15,776 nucleotides of DNA from JBEIHX01 sp044375455 (GTDB taxonomy: Bacteria; Pseudomonadota; Alphaproteobacteria; Caulobacterales; Aquidulcibacteraceae). Under the pieces are notes generated by a model, which did no database searches, was not told the DNA's origin, and saw nothing but the letters and a program-made list of their open reading frames with translations. The DNA lies in NCBI GenBank assembly GCA_044375455.1, contig JBILMQ010000053.1, forward strand, positions 1-15,776, in the 5' to 3' direction. A program made the position numbers and the translations under genes. Below are positions 1 to 6,496 of the stretch, piece after piece; the stretch's first letter is position 1, and every line of letters starts with the position of its first letter.

Positions 1-3
1 TCG

Positions 4-84
4 CGCAAGCTTCGCAGCCGGTCCGCCAAAGGCGGAGGAATTGATCCACGGATCAATTCCAGGCGCAGAAGGCCCGAAGGGCGC
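4..84 (+). repeat. Structured palindromic element, copy A
   Basis: This ~80 bp unit aligns nearly end to end with the unit at 184-266. It contains a short GCT/AGC hairpin, a perfect 6 bp stem TCCGCC-AAA-GGCGGA (22-36), a perfect 11 bp stem (37-47 with 50-60, 2-base loop) and a GCCC-GAA-GGGC hairpin (72-82). It lies just before the VLTE block of the IS481 transposase, where the family would have ordinary coding sequence. The left boundary may lie outside the window. It resembles REP/RPE-like palindromic elements in design, but I do not recognise the family. Confidence 0.72.
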
Positions 85-183
85 GGGGTGCTGACCGAAA
101 GCCAGCTTGTCGCACTGGAAAAGGCCACAGCGGACAAAGAGGCGCACGGCGAGTTCGAGAGCGAACACCCCGGCTATTGCTTG

Positions 184-266
184 GCGCAGGCTTCGGAGCT
201 GGTCCGCTGGAAGCGGATGATTTGATCCAGTGGATCAAATCAAATCGGAGAAGGCCTGAAGGGCCC
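184..266 (+). repeat. Structured palindromic element, copy B
   Basis: This is the second copy of the unit at 4-84, with the same order of hairpins: GCT/AGC, TCCGCT-GGA-AGCGGA (203-217), a 12 bp inverted repeat (218-229 with 231-242, 1-base loop) and a GGCC hairpin (253-265). Where it differs from copy A inside stems, the partner base also changes (C-G to T-A in the first stem; G-C to T-A and A-T to T-A in the second). That is covariation, so the folded structure appears to be what is kept. It splits the transposase between HPGYC and FYVGTLKG with a net +71 bases and so shifts the frame. Confidence 0.75.
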
Positions 267-302
267 TTCTATGTCGGCACGCTGAAGGGCGTTGGCCGCG
301 CC

Positions 303-359
303 GCCGGATCAGCAGGCTGATCCGGCATTTTCAGAGTCAGGCGCGCCTTGCGCGCCGGG
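303..359 (+). repeat. Structured palindromic element C (related architecture)
   Basis: Two perfect hairpins are joined by a 13-base linker: 11 bp (303-313 with 316-326, loop AG) and 7 bp GGCGCGC (340-346) with GCGCGCC (350-356). The layout matches the 3' half of copies A and B, including a GATC in each arm and a linker ending in a ...AGAG-like sequence. The sequence itself is different, so this may be a sister family or a shortened member. It replaces about two codons of the IS481 transposase (between GVGR and QQT) with 60 bases and introduces an in-frame TGA. Confidence 0.6.
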
Positions 360-869
360 CAGCAGACCGCGATCGATACGCACTCCAGGCTGGGCTTCAC
401 GAAGCTGTACGATCGAAAGTCGGCGCTGACGGCTGCGGATGTGCTGAACGATCGCGTCATCCCGTTCTTTGACGAGCACAACATTCGCGTCGATCGCGTG
501 CTCACGGATCGCGGCACGGAATATTGCGGCGCCCATGATCGCCACGAGGTTGAATTGTACCTCGCGGTGGAAAACATCGATCACACCCGCACGAAGGTGA
601 AGTCTCCACAGACCAACGGAATTTGCGCGCGCTTCCACACGACGCTGCTCGACGAGTTTTATCGCGTAGCCTTCCGCAAGAAGGTCTATGCCACGATCGA
701 CGCGCTGCAGGCCGATCTCGACGAATGGGTCGCGCATTACAACCAGGCGCGCCCGCATCAGGGGCGCTGGGGTTTCGGCAAAACCCCGATGCAGACCTTC
801 CTTGATTCCGCACCGCTCGCGCGCGAAAAAACAGAACCTAGGCCGAGCCGCATGAGCGTTGGCGTCTGA

Positions 870-1297
870 CAGTTTCGACCCGGCGGACACCCGCCACGCC
901 GGGAACGAAATGTCAGATCAGATAGATACTGCTGCACCTAAACCCGACATTCCGCCCTGCCGCCAATCCACCCCGCGCTCCCTCGCACCGGCGCGCGCGC
1001 CCCCCGACAGTCTGGCGGCAGGGATGATCGAGCCGCCAGGCGGCCCGCGACGGGCTCGCCGATCTCAAAGCCCGCATCTGATCGCCACCCCCAACCAGCA
1101 CCGCCACGCGGCAGGCGGGGTCAAGCGCGTAGCGGCGAAGCCGTCGCGGGAAACCCGCGCCCCTTGACGCCGGCTGCACGATCGCGGTTCGCCCGTATAA
1201 GGAATACACGGCGCTTCCACCGCAATCTCGCGGGCGGGCTGTGCGTGATTGTCCGCGCGTGTTTCGCGTGATCCGATGGTGTCATGCGGGGGACGCC
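870..1297. other. No gene seen; probable IS481 right end
   Basis: About 430 bases have no convincing coding frame; the open frames here are short and arginine/proline-rich shadows. The stretch 911-936 (tgtcagatcaga ... tgctgcac) is placed and shaped like an IS481-type terminal repeat, ending the dead element about 70 bases after the transposase stop; this is inference because the left end is outside the window. A short CGCGGG-AAA-CCCGCG hairpin lies near 1145-1160. I could not place a promoter for the gene at 1298 with confidence. Confidence 0.4.
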
Positions 1298-1579
1298 ATG
1301 AGCACAACACCCCATCCGATACGCCAGCAACTGGACCTGTTCGGCGAAAATCGACGGATCGATCCGACGAAGACCAAGCGATGCACGAGGGCCCCGGACA
1401 AGCCGAGCTCTATTTCCGTCAACGAAGCACTCGCGCGATACGGCATCGGCCGCACGAAGCTCTACGAACTATTGGGCGACGGATCGCTGAAGGCGCGGAG
1501 GCTGGGGGCGAAGACGCTCATTGATTTTGAAACTGCTGATGACTTTTTCGCTTCCCTGCCGTCTTTCCGGCAGAGTTGA
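1298..1579 (+). CDS. Small helix-turn-helix (excisionase/MerR-like) DNA-binding protein
   Basis: This 93-residue protein has a disordered, basic N-terminal third (to about residue 40). A compact winged-HTH domain of the excisionase/HTH_17 type follows: SVNEALARYGIGRTKLYELL, then a turn with GSLKARRLG and a strand ending in TLIDFETADDFFASLP. That pattern (HTH, then a strand pair, then an Asp/Glu-rich helix) is common in small island-borne regulators and recombination directionality factors. No integrase is present beside it, so an Xis role cannot be claimed. ATG 1298 is preferred over an upstream GTG near 1241 because the upstream codons do not look coding and GGGGGA precedes this ATG. It ends 13 bases before the stop of the convergent antitoxin gene. 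Confidence 0.75.
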   Translation: MSTTPHPIRQQLDLFGENRRIDPTKTKRCTRAPDKPSSISVNEALARYGIGRTKLYELLGDGSLKARRLGAKTLIDFETADDFFASLPSFRQS

Positions 1580-1592
1580 GGTTTACACGCAC

Positions 1593-1817
1593 TCACTTCT
1601 TGCCGAACGCAGCATCGAGTTTGTCGAGCAGCGCGAGCCCCGCTGCCGCATCGCCTCGCGCGGCGCGCGCCCGGAATCGCAACTCGGTGTCGAACTCCGC
1701 AACGGCTTGTGTCGCGAACTCCTCAAAGAGCTTGTGCATGCTAACGCCGCGATGCGCCGCGAGCGCCTTGAGACGCTCGTGCTGATCTTCGGGCAAGCGA
1801 ATGGTCATGACGCTCAT
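1593..1817 (-). CDS. Ribbon-helix-helix (CopG-type) antitoxin
   Basis: This 74-residue protein begins MSVMTIRLPEDQHERLKALA, the typical MetJ/Arc ribbon (MTIRLPE) followed by two helices (QHERLKALAAHRG, then SMHKLFEEFATQAV). The C-terminal tail is Ala/Arg-rich and ends LDKLDAAFGKK; such tails usually wrap the partner toxin. The start at ATG 1817 overlaps the toxin stop as ATGA (1814-1817), with GGAGGCGG as a good ribosome binding site inside the toxin's last codons, so the two proteins should be translationally coupled. Antitoxins normally come first in such operons; here it is second. It probably neutralises the PIN toxin and represses the shared promoter through the palindrome at 2254-2273. 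Confidence 0.83.
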   Translation of the reverse strand: MSVMTIRLPEDQHERLKALAAHRGVSMHKLFEEFATQAVAEFDTELRFRARAARGDAAAGLALLDKLDAAFGKK

Positions 1818-2236
1818 GATTTCCGCCTCCAATCCAAAAACTCCGAGGCGCTCGCAATGCGCACGCCAGGGAACAGTAACTCGGAACGCGCGAAGTCGCG
1901 CTTGTTCGCTGTGATGATGGCGGCAGCCCGCACCGCTACCGCCAATTCCAAAACGTGGTTGTCGGCTTCGTCGGCAAGATTTGGCCTCCACAGATAATAG
2001 ATGCGTACCCAATCACTCACGCTCAACACCGCCTCGAACAGGGCTTGACGTTCAGCGGAACTGAGCGGCGATTTTGAAAACAGAGCGTCCCGTCCCAGGA
2101 CATCTTCGAACTCGGTAAAGAGGGCGTTTCCGAATACCGGCTTGATCTTGGCCGTCAGCGCCAACCGGAGAACCTCGCGCGGCGCGCCGTCTGCGTTGAG
2201 CAAAGCCGGAACGAAGACATTCGTGTCAATGATCAC
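1814..2236 (-). CDS. PIN-domain ribonuclease toxin (COG1569-like)
   Basis: This is a PIN-fold protein of about 140 residues. It opens VIIDTNVFVPALL with the first acidic residue, then has NALFTEFEDVL (Glu), PNLADEADNHVLELAVA (Asp) and IITANKRDF (last Asp). Those four acidic residues form the Mg-binding site of PIN RNases. Most such toxins cleave tRNA, rRNA or mRNA; the target here is unknown. The frame is open back to a TTG at 2281, but the likely promoter -10 box and operator lie at 2254-2273, so a message starting near 2253 could not include that TTG. GTG 2236, with AGAG upstream, is the start I choose. It is first in a two-gene operon with the RHH antitoxin. Confidence 0.82.
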   Translation of the reverse strand: MIIDTNVFVPALLNADGAPREVLRLALTAKIKPVFGNALFTEFEDVLGRDALFSKSPLSSAERQALFEAVLSVSDWVRIYYLWRPNLADEADNHVLELAVAVRAAAIITANKRDFARSELLFPGVRIASASEFLDWRRKS

Positions 2237-2253
2237 CCGATCTCTAGCCGATC

Positions 2254-2289
2254 TGATAGTGTATATGCTATCATTCAGCAAGCGTCCAA
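2254..2289 (-). promoter_or_regulatory. Promoter and operator of the toxin-antitoxin operon
   Basis: Read on the minus strand, TTGGAC (2289-2284) and TATACA (2265-2260) stand 18 bases apart as -35 and -10. The -10 lies inside a 20 bp near-palindrome (2254-2273) with arms TGATAG and CTATCA that matches its own reverse complement at 16 of 20 positions. This is the usual design for autorepression by an RHH antitoxin or toxin-antitoxin complex. Assignment is from sequence only. Confidence 0.6.
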
Positions 2290-2302
2290 TCTCACCCTTT
2301 GG

Positions 2303-2350
2303 GTGACATTCGTTATGTCCGGTTTCCGTAGCACTCGTTTGTCCGGTTGG
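2303..2350 (+). repeat. Two imperfect direct repeats, likely an insertion-sequence end
   Basis: Two ~23-base units follow each other: gtgacattcgttatgtccggt (from 2303) and gtagcactcgtttgtccggt (from 2328). They share an ACTCGTT/ATTCGTT core and TGTCCGGT. They sit directly upstream of a transposase fragment, as transposase-binding subterminal repeats would. Confidence 0.45.
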
Positions 2351-2598
2351 ACCGGAGGGATCGGGGTGACGCGGAGATACGGATGGCGCGTCTCGTCGAC
2401 GCGTTCGGGCGGGTTCGGCGGGGCGGTCTCAGTCGGGCGGCGGCGGCGCAGGCGCTGGGCCTGAGCGAGCGGCATGTCCGCCGTCTCTACGACGCGTACG
2501 CGGCGGGCGGCGCTGAAGCGATCGATGTCGGGCCGAACGGCTGGTCTGCGACGGACGTCGCCCGTCGTCATGAACTCAAGCGCCAGCACGTGTCCTAA
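2347..2598 (+). pseudogene. Truncated transposase N-terminus (ISNCY-like), possibly fused to a second fragment
   Basis: The readable part begins EIRMARLVDAFGRVRRGGLS and continues RAAAAQALGLSERHVRRLYDAYAAGGAEA. This is the helix-turn-helix head of ISNCY-type transposases, which normally run past 400 residues. After about residue 65 the expected basic linker is missing. It is replaced by SATDVARRHELKRQHVS, which itself looks like the HTH of a different transposase (IS66/IS3 OrfA style), and then the frame ends. No DDE catalytic domain is present. It is most likely a scrap left by deletion between two insertion sequences. Confidence 0.6.
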
Positions 2599-2877
2599 CG
2601 GCGCCGGGATATGAGACTGAGGGGCCTGCCCCCTGCATCGGCTCGCTTGGCGTCTGGTCGCTTCTGGCTGGCGGTGCGTTGGAAGCTGTCGCCTGAGCTC
2701 AAAGATACGGGCGTGGTGTATGAGACGGTCGTGCAGCGCGCCTGCGGGTAGATCAAGAGATCGCCGCATCCGGCGCTCTCCTGATCAGCGCCTATTCTGC
2801 TTCCCGCCGCGGGCCGGATCGTGCGTTGCCGCGGCGCCTGGATGCTTCAGAGCGGATGCTGCTGCACCCGCCCGTGG
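2599..2877. other. No gene seen (insertion-sequence debris)
   Basis: The plus frame reads PPASARLASGRFWLAVRWKL and so on to a stop near 2755, which matches nothing I recognise. No hairpin with a T-run is visible downstream of the transporter stop at 2878 that would serve as its terminator. Confidence 0.35.
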
Positions 2878-4164
2878 TCAGGCCGGGCGCCGCGCAAAGA
2901 TCCCGAAACCGGCGATGACCAGGTAGCAGGCCGCTGGCAGGACGAGCGCCACTCCGAGACTGCCGGACGCGTCGGCGATCATTCCGGTCAGCAGAGGAAT
3001 AACAGCTCCGCCGAAGATCGCGACATTGATGATCCCCGAACCGTCAGCGGCTCGCGGCCCAAGCTTCTCGCAAGCCAATGCGAAGATGGTCGGGAACATG
3101 ATTGCATTCATCAGTCCTATGGCGAGGAGACTGTAGCCAGACACCTCGCCGGTGCTTTGCGTGGACACAGCGATCAAGGCGATCGCGCCCGCAGCGGTGA
3201 AGGCAAGCACCACACCTGGGCTGATGATCCTCAGGATCAGCGAACCGATAAAGCGGCCGATCATGGCCCCGCCCCAATAGACACCGATCAGCTTGCCCGC
3301 GTCCTGCTCGCCGAGTCCCAACACGTGGGATTGCATGAGATAGTTCACGATCAGGGATCCGATCGCCACTTCGGCGCCCACGTAAAGAAAAATACAAAGA
3401 GCGCCGAGACCAAACCGCGGGCGGGCGAGAAGATCGAGCCCTGCGAGCCCGCCGCTTGCCTCATGGCTTTCGCCCTTCAAGCGGTTGCGGAACATCCAGA
3501 CCACAAGTGCGACGACCAGCAGAGCTGCGGCAAGACCTGAGTAGCCGGCGACAATCGCCTGGCTCTCGGCAGTTCGATAGGCCTGCAACTCGGCGCCGGA
3601 GAGCTGACTTGCGGTCACATTGGCAATGCTGCCGAGAATCAGAATGGCCCCGAAAAAGGGAAATATGGTCGTGCCGAGCGAGTTAAACGCCTGCGCGAAA
3701 GTCAGACGGGAGTGCGCTGTGCGAGCCGGGCCGAGCAAGGAGATAAGAGGGTTTGACACCACCTGAACGATCACGACGCCCGAAGCGAGGATGAACAGAG
3801 CCAGGAGAAAAAGAGGATACGTCGCGGTGGCTGCCGCAGGGATAAACATCAGGCAGCCCAGCATCATCGCCGTAAGCCCCGTAACGGCTCCGCGCATGTA
3901 ACCGATGCGTTTGACAAGACGCGCTCCGGGAATGCCGATCACCAAGTAGGCTGTGAAGAAGCAGAACTGCACCAGCATGGCTTCGGTGTAGTTCAGGGTA
4001 AAAAGCTCCTTAAGCTTGGGGATTATTACGTCATTGAGGGATGTGATTCCGCCGAATATGAAAAACAGCACCATAACGAACAGCCTAAGTTCGGGTGCGT
4101 CGATGTGTGACGGGGACGACGCGGTCTCAGGGCTGGTTGCGGCGGGTTTGGGGGCAAGCGCCAT
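2878..4164 (-). CDS. Sugar MFS transporter, FucP/GluP/NagP family
   Basis: This 428-residue inner-membrane protein has about twelve hydrophobic segments. The family signature is clear: NDVIIPKLKELF and LVQFCFFTAYLVIG near residues 44-75, SNPLISLLGP near 137-146, SRLTFAQAFNSLGTTIFPFFG after it, and FPTIFALACEKLG in the second half. Family members import a sugar with a proton. In E. coli FucP, Asp46 and Glu135 are key. Here the matching residues are Asp45 and Gln134, and Gln at the second site is what I associate with glucose/galactose (GluP) or N-acetylglucosamine (NagP) members, so fucose is the less likely substrate. ATG 4164 is chosen over the frame's extension to 4275 because CTGGAG lies just upstream and the upstream codons do not look coding. 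It stands alone, with no sugar catabolic gene beside it. Confidence 0.87.
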   Translation of the reverse strand: MALAPKPAATSPETASSPSHIDAPELRLFVMVLFFIFGGITSLNDVIIPKLKELFTLNYTEAMLVQFCFFTAYLVIGIPGARLVKRIGYMRGAVTGLTAMMLGCLMFIPAAATATYPLFLLALFILASGVVIVQVVSNPLISLLGPARTAHSRLTFAQAFNSLGTTIFPFFGAILILGSIANVTASQLSGAELQAYRTAESQAIVAGYSGLAAALLVVALVVWMFRNRLKGESHEASGGLAGLDLLARPRFGLGALCIFLYVGAEVAIGSLIVNYLMQSHVLGLGEQDAGKLIGVYWGGAMIGRFIGSLILRIISPGVVLAFTAAGAIALIAVSTQSTGEVSGYSLLAIGLMNAIMFPTIFALACEKLGPRAADGSGIINVAIFGGAVIPLLTGMIADASGSLGVALVLPAACYLVIAGFGIFARRPA

Positions 4165-5248
4165 CTTCGTCTCCAGGGTGAGAGTCTCGCATGAGACCGG
4201 CACATCCCTCGGCGGAATTACCCGGGTCGAGAACCGTGCAGCCTGCATGGAAGCCGAAAGCGGCGTTGGCTTCAAGCCTCACCCGCGGGCGCCTAAGGCG
4301 GCGGTGGTGATGACACGCACATCCGGGTGATTGAGGACACGCCAGGCGGTGCGGCGCGTCCTGCTCTGGTGGCAGGTCAGCACTGCTGGTGGGGCTGTGT
4401 GGCTGCGCTGCGCGAAGAGGCAGGGCGTCCCGCCGGACACTTTGCGCCGCCAGCGGCGCGGGAAGAACCATTTCGTCTCGCGCCGCCGGTCGATATGACC
4501 TTGGCTGCTTTGGCTGCCGCTGATCCCGGCGGGCAGACGCATCCGCGTCGAAGGCCAAACGCCTGCGGGGCCGCCCCAATCGGACAAGGCGCGATCCGCG
4601 CCAAACTGCATGAAGTCCTGGCTGACGCGGTGCTTCGCTCGTCACAGCGAGCCGCTCCGCCGGAGCTGGGGTTGGCTCCGAAATTCACAGTCCCGAAGCT
4701 GCCGACCTTGTCGCTTCCAGTGAGCCAGATCTCTGCTCCGCGCCCGGCCGGCGAAACGGCCTCGCATGCGCTCAACCCGGCGATTTGGGGTGAGGCCCCG
4801 CGCTCGCCAGCCGCTCTCGAGATATTTGTGCTGCCGGCCGCCATGGCCTGAAACATCACCGCGGTTCTGCTCCCGGTGAAGGTTGGTCCGGGGTGAATCT
4901 TGCCCGGGGGACGGGGCGCGTTTTCGTGAAGACAGGCCGAGCCATATCCCGCCAGATCGGCGAGGCGGTTCAGTTGGCAGAATCACTTGCTGACCCTATG
5001 CTTAGCGCGCGTCCGTTTTGCTTCCCAGATTAGATTGCGCAGGCGTCAATCGGCGTCCCGCTGGTCATTCGCTTCTCAACAGCATGCGCCGCGCGGGCGC
5101 TGACGGCGAGCTTGGTCGCCGGCGTGTCCCAGAGGGGCGTGTCACACGAGCGCGCTGGACTGCATGCGCGCGAAAAAAAGACACGCGCGACACTCCTGGC
5201 GCGCAAAAAGTCAGCCCGACTGGCGTCGTGATAGGATCACCTGCTTTG
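4165..5248. other. Long stretch without a confident gene
   Basis: About 1.08 kb between the divergent transporter and yhaO-like genes. Several frames are open on both strands. The longest is on the minus strand, open from a stop near 4985 to 4377 (about 200 codons, reading GYGSACLHENAPRPPGKIHP early on and IWLTGSDKVGSFGTVNFG later). Opposite it, 4327-4851 is open on the plus strand. Neither has a good ribosome binding site or a recognisable domain. GC-rich DNA often leaves such frames open, but the minus frame has a mixed, non-repetitive composition and could be a conserved hypothetical protein or its relic. A CGGAGC/GCTCCG hairpin sits near 4662-4681. Promoters for both flanking genes must lie here but I could not fix them. 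Confidence 0.35.
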
Positions 5249-6496
5249 CGATTCAGCTTTCTCCACGCTGCAGATCTCCACCTGGACAGCCCCCTCAAGG
5301 GGCTGCAGAGCAAGTCCGCTGAGATCGCTGCCTCGGTGGCCAATGCATCGCGCACCGCGTTCGAACGATTGATCGATCTTGCCATTGCCGAACGATGTGC
5401 GTTCGTTCTGCTCGCAGGCGACATCTTCGACGGCGAATGGCCTGATTTTCGCAGCGGACAGTACTTCGTGTCACGCATGCGCCGCCTCGAGGACGCCGGG
5501 ATTCCGGTCTTCGTCATTCTCGGCAATCACGATGCGGAGAATCGGTTCACGCGCCGCCTTGAGTTCTCGCCAAACGTGACTCTCATCGGTTCCGCCGCCC
5601 CGGAAACCCACCTGCTTGAGAATGTAAACGCCGCAATCCACGGCTTGAGCTTCGCTGCACGCGATGTGACGGACAACCTGGTGAAGGACTATCCTGCGCC
5701 TGTAGCCGGCATGTTCAACGTCGGGCTGCTTCACACTGCACTGACGGGCCGCAGCGGGCATGCTTCCTACGCGCCGTGCTCGCCCGAGCAACTCCAGAAG
5801 CATGGCTATGATTACTGGGCGCTCGGACACGTGCATCGACATGAGATCGTCTGCACAGACCCGTATGTCGTGTTTCCCGGAAATCTGCAGGGCCGGCACA
5901 TCCGCGAGACTGGGCCCAAAGGTGCGGTGCTCGTCAGTGTGGACGACGGCCGGATTGCAAGCGTCAGCCATCAGGCGCTCGATGCAGTTCGTTGGGAGCT
6001 CGAGTGTGTGGACCTTACTGGATCTGACGATGCAGATACGGCGATTGCCCGCGTGCGCCGCGCCATACGGGCGGCTTATGAAAGGGCCGAGGGTCGCGCC
6101 CTCGCGATGCGCCTTCGGCTTGAGGGGCGCACTGCGGCGCATGCGGCGCTGTTGCTTGATGTGCAGACGCTGCGCGATGATCTTGTGACCTATGCAGCCT
6201 CGGTCGGCGACGCCCTATGGATCGAGCGCATTGATATTGCAACTGCTCCGGCAGCCGCCGACGCAGTTGACGCATCGATCGCAGGCGAGGTCATGCAGGC
6301 GCTTATGACGCCCGAGGCGATGGACAAGCTTGCAGCGGAGCTCGAAGCAAGCGTCGCACAGCTGCGTGAAAAACTTCCCCGTGCGCTCGCGCAGTGTGAG
6401 GAAACGGCCGCGATCGAGGCGCAGGCCATTGCGCGGGCGCGGGCGCTCGCGCAGTCGATTCTGGCGTCGTCGATGGAGGGCGGCGATGCGGTTTAG
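5249..6496 (+). CDS. yhaO: YhaO-like DNA repair metallophosphatase/exonuclease (SbcD/Mre11 fold)
   Basis: This protein of about 415 residues, close to the usual YhaO length, carries the calcineurin-like phosphoesterase motifs in order: DLHLD (residues 9-13), GDIFDG (57-62), GNHD (92-95), LLHTALTG (His162) and GHVH (193-196), then PGNLQGRH. These ligate two metal ions, as in the SbcD/Mre11 nucleases. The C-terminal third is helical and probably contacts the ATPase partner. Start choice: the frame is open back to 5018, but family members begin with xRFxFLHAADLHLDSP, which fits TTG 5249 with AGGA about ten bases upstream; GTG 5228 is the alternative. The last codons overlap the next gene by 11 bases (6486-6496), so the two are translationally coupled. 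It probably acts with the downstream ATPase on DNA ends. Confidence 0.87.
   Translation, partial: RFSFLHAADLHLDSPLKGLQSKSAEIAASVANASRTAFERLIDLAIAERCAFVLLAGDIFDGEWPDFRSGQYFVSRMRRLEDAGIPVFVILGNHDAENRFTRRLEFSPNVTLIGSAAPETHLLENVNAAIHGLSFAARDVTDNLVKDYPAPVAGMFNVGLLHTALTGRSGHASYAPCSPEQLQKHGYDYWALGHVHRHEIVCTDPYVVFPGNLQGRHIRETGPKGAVLVSVDDGRIASVSHQALDAVRWELECVDLTGSDDADTAIARVRRAIRAAYERAEGRALAMRLRLEGRTAAHAALLLDVQTLRDDLVTYAASVGDALWIERIDIATAPAAADAVDASIAGEVMQALMTPEAMDKLAAELEASVAQLREKLPRALAQCEETAAIEAQAIARARALAQSILASSMEGGDAV

Larger units (their letters stand above)
1..869 (+). pseudogene. IS481-family transposase, inactivated (5' end outside window)
   Basis: Conceptual translation in two frames gives an IS481-type DDE transposase. 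Frame 1 at about 85-180 reads VLTESQLVALEK to HPGYC. Frame 3 resumes at 267 (FYVGTLKGVGR) and again at 360 (QQTAIDTHSR) through LTDRGTEYCG, SPQTNG and FGKTPMQTFLD to the TGA at 867-869. The gaps between these blocks are filled by palindromic elements that add about 71 and 54 bases over the usual protein. The first causes a frameshift plus a stop, the second an in-frame TGA. The first two catalytic Asp codons are seen at 375-377 and 507-509. The family's Glu in NGxxERF is replaced by Ala (gcg, 627-629), so the copy would be dead even without the insertions. The piece from 348 on is open but starts only at a TTG within an inserted element, so it is unlikely to make a working protein. Confidence 0.88.

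Noticed and set aside
1..330. CRISPR-like array
   Set aside because: The repeated units are ~80 bp, self-complementary and separated by transposase coding sequence, not by uniform spacers.
348..869. Open frame of 173 codons that could be annotated as an intact transposase
   Set aside because: It starts at a TTG inside a palindromic insert, lacks the N-terminal half of the IS481 protein, and has Ala at the catalytic Glu position.
1143..1210. Promoter with TTGACG near 1164 and TATAAG near 1196
   Set aside because: The spacing is about 26 bases, too long for a sigma-70 promoter.
2821..3540. Plus-strand frame of 239 codons
   Set aside because: It lies opposite the sugar transporter, is rich in Asp/Arg/His/Gln without any domain, and is a shadow of that gene.
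4327..4851. Plus-strand frame of 174 codons as a gene
   Set aside because: No ribosome binding site or domain, and it overlaps an equally open minus frame; left as unassigned.
5018..5248. N-terminal extension of the YhaO-like protein
   Set aside because: The extra 77 codons are Arg-rich with no family counterpart, and the conserved RFxFLHAADLHLD start fits TTG 5249.
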